The notes under the pieces: generated by a model | The model's input: the letters and a program-made list of their open reading frames with translations, nothing else | Told to the model about the DNA's origin: nothing | Database searches by the model: none | Shown here: in pieces, positions 1 through 8,154 of the stretch | Numbering within the stretch: position 1 is the stretch's first letter | Layout: each line of letters begins with the position of its first letter | Assembly (NCBI RefSeq): GCF_001190945.1 | Contig: NZ_CP011112.1 | Coordinates: 5,208,001-5,272,000 of the forward strand | DNA: 64,000 nt | From: Luteipulveratus mongoliensis | GTDB taxonomy: Bacteria; Actinomycetota; Actinomycetes; Actinomycetales; Dermatophilaceae | Reading direction: 5' to 3' | Position numbers and translations under genes: made by a program

Positions 1-61
1 CGAGTCATGCCCCTCAGTCTGACGCGTGTCACGAGAGGCGCAACCCCGCGGCTTCGTTGGG

Positions 62-1264
62 TCAGCAGGTCTTCTGCAGCGCGGCCAGTGCCCACGGGTT
101 GATGTCGAACGGCTGCTTGCCGGTCGGGTCGGTGAAGTGCCGGCCGGTCCAGCCTGCGCTGATCTGTCGCCGGCCATCCGCGGAGGTGAAGGCGATGGCG
201 TACGTGCCGAAGGTCGCGCCGTCGTGCCCGTAGACGTACTGCTGCGGCTGGCCCTTCTTGGTGCACGGGTCCGGCAGTCGATAGATCCCGAGGCCGTACT
301 CGACGTCGGGCGCGCTCGACCGTGGCCGCACCATCTGGTCGACCAGGCTCTTGCGGACCAGTCGGCCGCTCATGAGCGCGCTCGTGAAGGCGTTGAGATC
401 GCGCGTTGTCGAGACGACCGCGCCGGCCGCGCCGAACTGAGTCGGGTCCTGCCCGGCCAGCGACAGCCAGCCTTCGGCGAAGCGTCCCGACTCGACAAGT
501 CCCGTACGACGGAGCCCGGGCCTCGTCGGGAACGTCGTCTCATGCATCCCCGCGGGCCAGAAGACGCGACGCTCGAGCAGCTTCTTGACCGGCTGGCCGG
601 TCGCCTTCTGCAGCATCATCCCGACAACGATGTAGTTGCTGTTGGAGTAGGCGTAGTCCGTGCCGGACGGGAAGGACCACGGCTGCGTGAGGCCGGCCGC
701 CACGAACTCCTGCGCCGTCGCCGGCTCACCCAGCGCGGCCACGAACGCGGCGTCCGAGTCACCGTGCATCTTCGAACTGATCATCGGGATCAGACCGTCG
801 GGCAGACCGCTGCGGTGGCTGAGCAGCTGTTCCAGGGTGACGTCGCCATGCCCAGGCAGCAGACCCGGCAGCACCTGGTCGACCGTCGTGCTCAAGGTCC
901 AGTGGCCACGCTGAATCTCCTGCAGTGCCAACGTGGCCACCATCGTCTTGGTCACGCTGCCCACCCGGAACTGGTCACCCGGCCGCGCCTCACGCTGCGT
1001 CCCTCGCTGGCGCACGCCCGCCGAACCCGCCCACCGCACATGCGGTCCCTGCGCTCGAGCGACGACCGCGACAGCGCCGTCTCGAGTCATCTCATCGAGG
1101 TAGGTCTGCAGGGGTGCCGTCGCCTTCCCCGTCGGCTTGAGGTGGACGGCCTGCGGCTCGACCGGCGGGATGGGCGAGACGTCCGCGTGAGCCACCCCCG
1201 TCGTACCCACAGCAAGTGCCGTCAGGGTCGCGAGCGTGGTGCCTGCCGTACGTAGGTGTCGCAT
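62..1264 (-). CDS. Secreted serine hydrolase, class C beta-lactamase / DD-peptidase fold
   Basis: A 400-residue exported enzyme. It has an N-terminal signal peptide (basic start, hydrophobic stretch, AHA cleavage site near residue 27) and the catalytic motifs of the penicillin-binding-protein-like serine hydrolases: SVTK at residues 103-106 (nucleophile Ser103, Lys106), YSN at 206-208, and HDG at 347-349 in the place of the KTG/HxG box. Members of the family act as D-Ala-D-Ala carboxypeptidases, esterases or beta-lactamases, and the substrate cannot be told from the motifs. The ATG is preceded by a GAGGAGAGG ribosome site. It stands alone and is divergent from the acetyltransferase genes to its right. 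Confident for the fold, not for the substrate. Confidence 0.9.
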   Translation of the reverse strand: MRHLRTAGTTLATLTALAVGTTGVAHADVSPIPPVEPQAVHLKPTGKATAPLQTYLDEMTRDGAVAVVARAQGPHVRWAGSAGVRQRGTQREARPGDQFRVGSVTKTMVATLALQEIQRGHWTLSTTVDQVLPGLLPGHGDVTLEQLLSHRSGLPDGLIPMISSKMHGDSDAAFVAALGEPATAQEFVAAGLTQPWSFPSGTDYAYSNSNYIVVGMMLQKATGQPVKKLLERRVFWPAGMHETTFPTRPGLRRTGLVESGRFAEGWLSLAGQDPTQFGAAGAVVSTTRDLNAFTSALMSGRLVRKSLVDQMVRPRSSAPDVEYGLGIYRLPDPCTKKGQPQQYVYGHDGATFGTYAIAFTSADGRRQISAGWTGRHFTDPTGKQPFDINPWALAALQKTC

Positions 1265-1331
1265 GGAACCTCTCCTCGATGAGTTGCAGGTTCTTCGACC
1301 GTCACATGTCGTACGCCTCGTCGGAACCTCC

Positions 1332-1364
1332 CTCCGACGGAAGGCGGTCCGCCGAAAGTCGGAG
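1332..1364. promoter_or_regulatory. Nested inverted repeat in a divergent promoter region
   Basis: Arms CTCCGAC (1332-1338) and GTCGGAG (1358-1364) enclose a second palindrome GGCGG-T-CCGCC. The 176-bp gap lies between two divergent starts (1264 and 1441), so a terminator is unlikely. An operator or 5' leader hairpin is possible. This is seen in the sequence only, and I know no family for it. Confidence 0.3.
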
Positions 1365-1440
1365 TCAAGAACGTGTTGAGGACCGTCAGGAGCGCATCAA
1401 GACGGGCCGACTCGGGCTGCCGAGATGTCAGCGTGGAGCG

Positions 1441-2031
1441 ATGACTCCGTCTGCCTTGCCCGTCCTGCACACCGACCGGCTCGAGCTCCATCCGCTCGAC
1501 GAGCAGCACCTGGATCTGCTGGTCGACCTCGACAGCGACCCGGACGTCACCCGCTACCTCGCGCAGCAGCGGACCCGCGAAGAGGTGCGTCGCGCCGACC
1601 AACGGCTGGTCCACGTCGGCCGCGACGAGCCTGGTCTCGGCTGCTGGATCGGCTTCCACCACGACGCCTTCATCGGCCTGTGGATGCTGACACCGCCCGA
1701 CAGACCCGACCAGGGTCCGGTCGACGGCCAGGCCGAGCTGGCGTACCGGCTGCTGCCGCTGCACTGGCACCAGGGGTACGCCCGTGAAGGCTCTCGGGCG
1801 CTCCTGCGCCACGGCTTCGAGACCGTCGGGCTCATGCGGATCTTCGCGGAGGCGCTGGCCGACAACGCCGACGCGCGCCGCGTTCTGGAGAGCATCGGGA
1901 TGTCGTACGTCCGCGGCTTCCACTCCCGGTTCGACCACGCCCTGCCCGGCGCCGAGAACGGCGACGTGGAGTACGCCCTCACGCACGGCGCGTGGGTGCG
2001 TCACCTGGAGCTTCCGAGGGCCTCGAGGTAA
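1441..2031 (+). CDS. GNAT family N-acetyltransferase (first of a tandem pair)
   Basis: A 196-residue RimJ/RimL-type acetyltransferase. It opens with the usual TDRLEL strand and LDSDPDVTRYL segment, and the acetyl-CoA-binding region is around QGYAREGSRALLRHGFE. Such enzymes move acetyl from acetyl-CoA to an amine or a protein N-terminus, and the substrate is unknown here. I chose the ATG at 1441 because GGAG sits just upstream and the family block starts about ten residues later. Longer upstream frames have no such support. The next gene is a clear paralogue with the same opening block, so a local duplication is likely. Confidence 0.88.
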   Translation: MTPSALPVLHTDRLELHPLDEQHLDLLVDLDSDPDVTRYLAQQRTREEVRRADQRLVHVGRDEPGLGCWIGFHHDAFIGLWMLTPPDRPDQGPVDGQAELAYRLLPLHWHQGYAREGSRALLRHGFETVGLMRIFAEALADNADARRVLESIGMSYVRGFHSRFDHALPGAENGDVEYALTHGAWVRHLELPRASR

Positions 2032-2072
2032 GTCGGATGCGGTGTGCGGCGGGCGCTGCCAGGCTGGCCACC

Positions 2073-2666
2073 GTGAAGCGACCCACCTTGCGTACCGACC
2101 GGATCGAGCTCCGACCGCTCACCGACGAGCATCTTGAGCACCTCGTCGAGCTGGACAGCGATCCTGAGGTGATGCGCTACCTCACCGGCCGCGCACGCAC
2201 CCGCGAGGAGGTCGAGAAGGTGCACGCCGGGCGTACGGACCCTGCGCTCGACGAGGCAGGGGTCGGCTACTGGGTCGGCTTCGACGGCGACACGTTCTTG
2301 GGCTGGTGGCTGCTCACTCCGCCCGACGGTCCGGAGTTCGGCGGCGCGGAGTCGGTCGAGATCGGTTATCGCCTGATGCAGTCGCAGTGGCGGCGCGGGT
2401 ACGCGAGCGAGGGCTCACGGGAGCTGCTGCGGTATGTCTTCGAAAACACCTCGTACACCAGGGTTTTCGCGGACACGATGGCCGTGAATGCCGGCTCGCG
2501 AGCGGTCATGGAGTCCATCGGGCTGACCTACCAACGGACCTATCACGTGCACTTCGACAACCCGCTGCCCGGCACCGAGCAGGGCGAGGTCATCTACGAC
2601 ATCACGCGCGAGCAGTGGCTCGCCTGGGTAGCCGGGCGCGCCCAGGGTCAGGCCGGCGGGTCGTAG
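2073..2666 (+). CDS. GNAT family N-acetyltransferase (second of a tandem pair)
   Basis: A 197-residue paralogue of the preceding gene, with TDRIELRPL, LDSDPEVMRYL and the acetyl-CoA loop RRGYASEGSRELL. The start is uncertain. GTG 2073 fits the family N-terminus and has a CAGGCT element 7 nt upstream, like a leaderless actinobacterial promoter. An in-frame ATG at 2037 has a GAGGTAAG site and would add 12 residues. The 3' end overlaps the convergent SDR gene by 19 bp, so the two transcripts are antisense at their ends. Substrate unknown. Confidence 0.85.
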   Translation: MKRPTLRTDRIELRPLTDEHLEHLVELDSDPEVMRYLTGRARTREEVEKVHAGRTDPALDEAGVGYWVGFDGDTFLGWWLLTPPDGPEFGGAESVEIGYRLMQSQWRRGYASEGSRELLRYVFENTSYTRVFADTMAVNAGSRAVMESIGLTYQRTYHVHFDNPLPGTEQGEVIYDITREQWLAWVAGRAQGQAGGS

Positions 2667-3427
2667 CGGCCGTCGATCGCGGTCCAACCGCCGTCGACCA
2701 GGATCTGGGTGCCGGTGACGTAAGACGCCGCGTCGCTGGCGAGGTAGACCACCGCTCCGGCGAGCTCGTCCGGCTTCGACCAGCGGCCCAGGGCTGACTT
2801 GGCGGCGTACGCGTCGGCCCACTCCTTGTTGTCGAGGATCGGCTGCGTCAGCGGGGTCTCGACGACGCCGGGTGCGACGGCGTTGACCCGGACGCCCTGC
2901 GGGCCGAGCTCTGCGGCGGCCGTGCGAACCACTTGGAGCAGGCCGGCTTTCGTTGCGGCATAAGCACTTTGGCCAGGCTCGACCGTGATCGAACGGATCG
3001 ACGTGAACGCGATGATGCTGCCACTGCCACGCTCCGCCATACCTCGGCCGAACGCACTGATCATCGCGAACGAGCTCTTGAGGTTGAGTCCGATGACCTT
3101 GTCGAAGTCCTCGGAGGTGTAGTCCAGCATCCGCTTGCGGACGTTGACGGCGGCGGTCAGCACGAGGATGTCGACGGGATCGAGGTCGGCGACGGCCTGC
3201 GAGATCGCTTGCGGGTCAAGGACATTCAATTCGTATGCCTGTGCTGAGCCGCCGCTCACAGTCACCTCATCCGCCACGGCCTTCGCCGCATCGGCCTGCA
3301 CGTCGGCGACTACCACCTCCGCACCGTGGGCGGCGAGACCACCGACTGCGGCGCGCCCGATGCCGCCCGCGCCACCGACCACGAGGGCCTTGCGTCCGGT
3401 CAGGTCGAACATCGTCGCGTAGTCCAT
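2648..3427 (-). CDS. SDR family NAD(P)-dependent oxidoreductase
   Basis: A 259-residue classical short-chain dehydrogenase. The cofactor motif GGAGGIG lies near residues 18-24, an acidic ADVQ follows beta2, and the catalytic set is Ser in FTSIRS, then YAATK (YxxxK). The C-terminal PDELAGAVVYLASDAASYVTGTQ region is typical of ketoacyl-reductase-like members. The ATG has a GAGGAGA site. It starts 42 nt after the stop of the P1 peptidase gene on the same strand, so it may be the last gene of the oligopeptide importer operon. Substrate unknown. Confidence 0.88.
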   Translation of the reverse strand: MDYATMFDLTGRKALVVGGAGGIGRAAVGGLAAHGAEVVVADVQADAAKAVADEVTVSGGSAQAYELNVLDPQAISQAVADLDPVDILVLTAAVNVRKRMLDYTSEDFDKVIGLNLKSSFAMISAFGRGMAERGSGSIIAFTSIRSITVEPGQSAYAATKAGLLQVVRTAAAELGPQGVRVNAVAPGVVETPLTQPILDNKEWADAYAAKSALGRWSKPDELAGAVVYLASDAASYVTGTQILVDGGWTAIDGRYDPPA

Positions 3428-3469
3428 CGAATCTCCTCGTCCGAGCCGTCCTCGGCAATGTATCCCTGG

Positions 3470-4528
3470 TCAGGCGAAGGCGCTGGGGAAGGCCTCGCGG
3501 TAGGAACGCCATCGGATGTCGGCCGCCTCGACCGTCTCTGCCGCCAGCATCGCGTGGCCGATCGCACGGGTCACACAGTCCGCGGCACCCTCGAGCAGGC
3601 CATGGAACGCCACCATGTCCGGCGCGTCGCGCTCACCGGTCGCCATCGCGAAGAGCGTGTCGCCGTCGAACATCGTGTGCACCGGGCGCACCGCGCGAGC
3701 CATGCCGTCGTGGCCGATGCCGGCGACCTTCTGGCACTGCGCCTTGGTCAGCGTGGCATCAGTCGCGATCACGCCGATGATGGTCGCCATGCCGTAGCGC
3801 AGACCGGACGTCAGCTCGCGCTCGCTGGCCAGGCGGAGCGCGGTCTCCAGCTCAGCCGGGTCGGGCTGACGCAGGTCGAACTCTCCAGGGAGACCGAACC
3901 GGGCGGCGTACAGCTCGCCGGTCTGCGGGTCGACGGGCGAGCCCATGGGGTTCGCGACGGCTATGGCCGCGACCGTGGTGCCGTCCGCGAGGACGAGGCT
4001 CGCGGAGCCCACCCCTCCCTTGAGTCCGCCGGCCTTGGCGCCCGTGCCACCGCCGACGTTGCCCTGCTGCACTGCCGCGCCAGGCTCGGAGGCGACGGCC
4101 GCGTCGTACGCCGCCTCTCCCATGGCTGCGTCCGGCCGTTTGGTGAAGTCGCCGCCGCGCTTGAGGTCGAAGATCACCGCAGCCGGCACGAGCGGTACGA
4201 CTTCGCCAGGCTCCCCCATCTCGAGGCCGATTCCCTTGCGCCCCAACGCATCCATCACACCGGAGGCCGTTGCCAGACCGTATGCACTGCCACCGCTCAG
4301 CACGATCGCGTGGATGCGCTCGACGAGGTTGCGCGGGTCGAGCAGGTCGGTCTCGCGGGTGCCCGGGCCACCGCCGCGTACGTCGACCCCGGCGACCGCT
4401 CCGGCATCGGGCGCGAGCACGCACGTCGTCCCGGACAGCCAACCGTCACCAGTCCGCTGGGCATGCCCGACGCGTACGCCAGCTACGTCGGTCAGCGTGT
4501 TGGTCGGCCCTGCCTTCAGCTCACTCAC
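3470..4528 (-). CDS. P1 family peptidase (DmpA / beta-aminopeptidase-like, S58)
   Basis: A 352-residue member of the DmpA/NylC N-terminal-nucleophile family. It has the LTDVAGVRVGHA opening, the VLSGGSAYGL block near residue 78 and GLKGGVGSAS near 168. The block ATIIGVIATDATL near 248-260 holds a Thr (Thr249) where the family carries the self-processing Ser/Thr nucleophile. Characterised relatives are aminopeptidases on D- or beta-amino acid peptides, or amide hydrolases. The GTG start has an AGGAG site and overlaps the stop of the upstream ABC ATPase gene by 8 bp. Processing of the imported peptides is a reasonable inference. No signal peptide, so it acts in the cytoplasm. Confidence 0.88.
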   Translation of the reverse strand: MSELKAGPTNTLTDVAGVRVGHAQRTGDGWLSGTTCVLAPDAGAVAGVDVRGGGPGTRETDLLDPRNLVERIHAIVLSGGSAYGLATASGVMDALGRKGIGLEMGEPGEVVPLVPAAVIFDLKRGGDFTKRPDAAMGEAAYDAAVASEPGAAVQQGNVGGGTGAKAGGLKGGVGSASLVLADGTTVAAIAVANPMGSPVDPQTGELYAARFGLPGEFDLRQPDPAELETALRLASERELTSGLRYGMATIIGVIATDATLTKAQCQKVAGIGHDGMARAVRPVHTMFDGDTLFAMATGERDAPDMVAFHGLLEGAADCVTRAIGHAMLAAETVEAADIRWRSYREAFPSAFA

Positions 4529-5384
4529 GATCCAGCTCCTGACGATCGGTGGTCATCTTCGCGCCCGCGGCGAGGTCGGCGGCGGTACGGCCGGCGAGGG
4601 CATCGGCGAGGTGCGGGATCGCTGCGACCAGGGACCGGGTGTACGCGTGCGCCGGCTCCTCGTAGACCTGGTCGGTGGCACCGACCTCCACCACCTCACC
4701 CGCGCGCATCACTGCCACGCGCTCGCACACGTGGCGGACAACGGACAGGTCATGAGAGACGAAAACCAATGTGAGATCGAGGCGTTCGACGATCTCGAGG
4801 ATCAGGTTGAGCACCTGGGCACGCACGGACACGTCGAGCGCACTGACCGGCTCGTCGGCCACCAGGATGCGCGGATCCGGCGCGAGCGCGCGGGCGATCG
4901 AGATGCGCTGCCGCTGACCACCGGAGAACTGGTGCGGGTAGCGACCAGCCGCATCCGCGGACAGCCCGACCGACTCCAGCAGCTCGGCGATCCGCTCCGG
5001 AGGATGCGGTTTGCCTTGTGCCACAAGGGGTTCGGCGACGATGTCGCGCACCCGCATCCGCGGGTCGAGCGAGCTCATCGGGTCCTGCAGGACGAGCTGC
5101 ATCTGGTCACGCAGGAAGCCGAGCCGGCTCTCGCGCAACCGGCTGATCTCCCGGCCCTCCACCTGGACGCTCCCGCTCGTCGGACGGTCGAGGCCGGCGA
5201 TGATGCGCAACAGGGTCGACTTGCCGCAGCCAGACTCCCCCACGATCCCGAACCGCTCGCCGGTCGCGATGTCGAGGGTGATCCCGCGCAGCGCATGGAC
5301 GACAGGTGCGGGCTTGAGCAGTGATGTGCGCGGCCGGCGGAAGTCTCGGCGTACGTCGTTGAGCTGGATCACCGGCGTGGTCAT
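4521..5384 (-). CDS. Peptide ABC importer ATP-binding subunit (DppF/OppF type)
   Basis: A 287-residue ATPase with Walker A GESGCGKST at about 49-57, Q-loop region VLQDP, signature FSGGQRQR, Walker B ILVADEP and the switch His in FVSHD. I use the ATG at 5384, which overlaps the preceding ATPase gene as ATGA, rather than a longer frame starting at 5411. It pairs with the next ATPase to energise a two-permease oligopeptide or nickel-type importer. It overlaps the P1 peptidase gene downstream by 8 bp. Confidence 0.93.
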   Translation of the reverse strand: MTTPVIQLNDVRRDFRRPRTSLLKPAPVVHALRGITLDIATGERFGIVGESGCGKSTLLRIIAGLDRPTSGSVQVEGREISRLRESRLGFLRDQMQLVLQDPMSSLDPRMRVRDIVAEPLVAQGKPHPPERIAELLESVGLSADAAGRYPHQFSGGQRQRISIARALAPDPRILVADEPVSALDVSVRAQVLNLILEIVERLDLTLVFVSHDLSVVRHVCERVAVMRAGEVVEVGATDQVYEEPAHAYTRSLVAAIPHLADALAGRTAADLAAGAKMTTDRQELDRE

Positions 5385-6340
5385 GCGGGCACCCCCACCG
5401 GGTGGACACACGCGTGACCGTGCTCAGGATCGTCGCCGGTCCAGTCGGGCAACGTCTCACACTCGGATGTTGCTGCGGCGCAACGGTTGCGGAAGACGCA
5501 GCCCGCGGGAAATGCTCCCGCCTGAGGCACCGCGCCCGGGATCGTGAGCAGCTGCCCTGCATCGTTGACAGCCAGGTCCGACGCGGCCAACAGCCCCGCG
5601 GTGTAGCGGTGCTGGGGGCGAGTGAAGACGTCCTGGACCTCCCCCGCCTCGACGATGCGGCCGCCGTACATCACCAGCACTCGATCGCACACCGTCGCGA
5701 CGACGCCGAGGTCGTGCGTGATGAACAGCAGAGCCGACTCCCTCGCGGCCACACCGCGGGTGATGAGGTCCAGCACGAGCGCCTGCACGGTCACATCGAG
5801 CGCTGTGGTCGGCTCGTCGCAGATCAATAGCTCGGGATCGTTGGCGAGGGCGATCGCGGCCACCACCCGCTGCCGCTGACCGCCGGAGAGCTGGTGAGGG
5901 TACGCCCGCGCCGCCTCCGCGGGCGACGGCAACCCGACGTCGTCCAGCAGCTTGACCGCGGCAGCGCGAGCAGCCTTGCGGTTGCTGTGTGTTCGATGCA
6001 GACGCATGGTCTCGGCGACCTGGTCACCGACGCGCATCGTGGGGTTGAGCGCGGTCATCGGCTCCTGGAACACCATCGACATCTGCTGCCCTCGCAAGGG
6101 CGCCAGCGTGCCCTCGGGTGATCCGATGATCTGGGTCGAGCCCAGTCGGACGGAGCCGCCCGCACTCAGCTCCTCAGGGAGCAGGCCCATGAGCGCCAGA
6201 GCCGTCAACGACTTGCCCGAACCCGACTCGCCGATCAGGCCGACGCGCTCGCCCCGACCGATCGTGAACGAGACGTCCTCGATGAGAGGCAGGCCACCGG
6301 CGTACACCGACAGGCCCTCGGCCTGCAGTACCTCGCTCAT
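5381..6340 (-). CDS. Peptide ABC importer ATP-binding subunit (DppD/OppD type)
   Basis: A 319-residue ATPase: Walker A GESGSGKS, signature LSGGQRQRV, Walker B LLICDEPTTALD, switch His in FITHDLG. The C-terminal tail carries the Cys-containing CVFRNRC segment of the oligopeptide-transporter ATPase C-terminal domain. ATG with GGGGAG upstream. It overlaps both operon neighbours by 4 bp. Works as a heterodimer with the adjacent DppF-type protein at the membrane. Confidence 0.93.
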   Translation of the reverse strand: MSEVLQAEGLSVYAGGLPLIEDVSFTIGRGERVGLIGESGSGKSLTALALMGLLPEELSAGGSVRLGSTQIIGSPEGTLAPLRGQQMSMVFQEPMTALNPTMRVGDQVAETMRLHRTHSNRKAARAAAVKLLDDVGLPSPAEAARAYPHQLSGGQRQRVVAAIALANDPELLICDEPTTALDVTVQALVLDLITRGVAARESALLFITHDLGVVATVCDRVLVMYGGRIVEAGEVQDVFTRPQHRYTAGLLAASDLAVNDAGQLLTIPGAVPQAGAFPAGCVFRNRCAAATSECETLPDWTGDDPEHGHACVHPVGVPA

Positions 6341-7200
6341 GTTGCGCTCCCCGCGTCATCACGCGCCGCGACCTGGGCGCGTCGCTCCATCCGTGGGTCG
6401 AGCATGTCCCTCAGTCCATCACCGAGAAGGTTGAAACCTAGTACTGCCAACGCAATTGCGACTCCAGGGATGATCGCGAGGCGTGGCGCCTGCCCCAGGA
6501 GCGACTGGCTCTCCTGCAGCATCCGCCCCCACGAGGGCACGTCGGGCGGCGCGCCGAGGCCGAGGAACGACAGCGCCGCCTCCGCCAGGATCGCGATGGC
6601 GAAGGACACCGACGCCTGCACGATGATCAGGCTCATCACGTTGGGCAGGACGTGACGTACGCCGATGGCCAGTGGCCGTCGACCCGCGGCGCGGGCGGCG
6701 ACGACGTACTCGGCGCCCATGACCTGGAGGGCGCCGCTGCGGACGACACGGGCGAAGACCGGGACCGTTGCGATACCGATCGCGATCATCGCGGTCAGCA
6801 CGCTCGCCCCGTAGACCGCTCCGAGCATGATCGCCAGCAGCAGCGCGGGGAACGCGAGGAGCAGGTCGTTGATGCGCATGAGGACTTCGCCGAGCCAACG
6901 CAGTCGAGGGCTCGTCATGGCGGCGACGATGCCGAGAGGTACGCCGATCACGGCTGCGATGCCGACCGAGACGATGCCGACGAAGAGTGTCGTCCGGGCG
7001 CCGACCAGGATCTGCGCGAAGACGTCTCGGCCGAGCTTGTCGGCACCGAGCCAGTGCGCGCCGGATGGTGTGGCGAGCCGGTCGTCGGGCACGACGAGGC
7101 CGGGATCCTGCGGCGTCCAGACGAACGAGATCAGGGCGAGGAGGACCACGGCGGCCACGAGGACGGCCCCGGCGATGAGGCTCGGGTTGAGGCGTCTCAT
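6337..7200 (-). CDS. Peptide ABC importer permease (DppC/OppC type)
   Basis: A 287-residue inner-membrane permease. A hydrophobic N-terminal helix is followed by the periplasmic LGADKLGRDVFAQILVGARTTL segment that is characteristic of DppC. The EAA-type loop AARAAGRRPLAIGVRHVLPN lies in the second half, followed by ALSFLGLGAPPDVPSWG. Start ATG has GGAG upstream. 4-bp overlaps with both neighbours indicate one transcript. Confidence 0.93.
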   Translation of the reverse strand: MRRLNPSLIAGAVLVAAVVLLALISFVWTPQDPGLVVPDDRLATPSGAHWLGADKLGRDVFAQILVGARTTLFVGIVSVGIAAVIGVPLGIVAAMTSPRLRWLGEVLMRINDLLLAFPALLLAIMLGAVYGASVLTAMIAIGIATVPVFARVVRSGALQVMGAEYVVAARAAGRRPLAIGVRHVLPNVMSLIIVQASVSFAIAILAEAALSFLGLGAPPDVPSWGRMLQESQSLLGQAPRLAIIPGVAIALAVLGFNLLGDGLRDMLDPRMERRAQVAARDDAGSAT

Positions 7201-8144
7201 CGGCTGCTCCGCAGACGTGGATCGATGACCAGGTAGAGCACGTCGACGACGAAGTTGACGATCAGCACTGCCGCCACGAGCAGCACCACGATGTCCTGCA
7301 CCATCAACAGGTCCCGGTTGGCGACGGCGTCCAGCAGACCCGAGCCGAGGCCCGGGATCACGAAGACTCGCTCGATGACCACGGCGCCGACCAGAAGAGT
7401 CGAGAGCTGCAGTCCGAGCACGGTCACCACCGGGATCGCCGCGTTGCGCAACCCGTGGCGTACGAGGGCGGGCATGGGCCGCAGACCCTTGGCGCGCGCC
7501 GTACGGATGTAGTCCTCGCGCATCACGTCGAGGACCGCGGATCGTACGTATCGGGCGAGCAGGGCGCCCTGCACGATGCCCAGGCTGACAACCGGGAGGA
7601 CCAGCTGCTTGAGGAACATCACCGGGTCGTCGGCGGGCGCGGTCCAGCCGTTGGCCGGCAGCCAGCCGAGCCGGACCGCGAACAGCGCCACCAGCAGCAG
7701 GCCCGCGAGGAAGGCCGGGATCGCGACACCAAGCTGGGACAGCGCCGAGAGCACGAGGCCCGAGAGCTTGCGGTGGCGGACGGCCATCAGGATGCCGAGC
7801 GGCACCGCGATGAGCACGGCGACGATCATCGACGTGGCAACGAGCCAGAGTGTCACCTGCAGGCGATCGGCGACCTGCGGGCCGATCGCGGCACGCGAGA
7901 TGTAGGACGTACCGAGGTCGAAGTGCAGCAGCCCTCCGACCCAGTCGAAGTACTGCGTCACCTTGGGTCGATCCAGGCCGTAGTCGCGCTCCAGCTGAGC
8001 CACCGCGTCGTCAGATGCGTTGACCCCCAACGCAACTCGCGCCGGGTTGCCTGGCAGCACGACCATGAAGGCGAACACCACGACCGTGCTGATGGCCAGA
8101 CTCGCCATGAGAATGCCGAGCCTGGTCAGCAGACGAAGGATCAT
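7197..8144 (-). CDS. Peptide ABC importer permease (DppB/OppB type)
   Basis: A 315-residue permease with the family N-terminus (one helix, then the VVLPGNPARVALG segment), the LDRP...YFDWVGGLLHFDLGTSY extracellular region, and the EAA loop YIRTARAKGLRPMPALVRHGLRN. The C-terminus is VVDVLYLVIDPRLR. It starts 10 nt after the stop of the substrate-binding protein gene. Forms the channel with the DppC-type subunit. Confidence 0.93.
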   Translation of the reverse strand: MILRLLTRLGILMASLAISTVVVFAFMVVLPGNPARVALGVNASDDAVAQLERDYGLDRPKVTQYFDWVGGLLHFDLGTSYISRAAIGPQVADRLQVTLWLVATSMIVAVLIAVPLGILMAVRHRKLSGLVLSALSQLGVAIPAFLAGLLLVALFAVRLGWLPANGWTAPADDPVMFLKQLVLPVVSLGIVQGALLARYVRSAVLDVMREDYIRTARAKGLRPMPALVRHGLRNAAIPVVTVLGLQLSTLLVGAVVIERVFVIPGLGSGLLDAVANRDLLMVQDIVVLLVAAVLIVNFVVDVLYLVIDPRLRSSR

Positions 8145-8154
8145 CGGCGGTTCA

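Noticed and set aside
1-61. Gene fragment at the left edge
   Set aside because: Only 61 bp lie beyond the serine hydrolase stop, and I see no frame with recognisable coding content.
26-1255. 409-residue open frame opposite the serine hydrolase gene
   Set aside because: The minus-strand frame has a signal peptide and all catalytic motifs. The plus frame has none and low-complexity Arg-rich composition.
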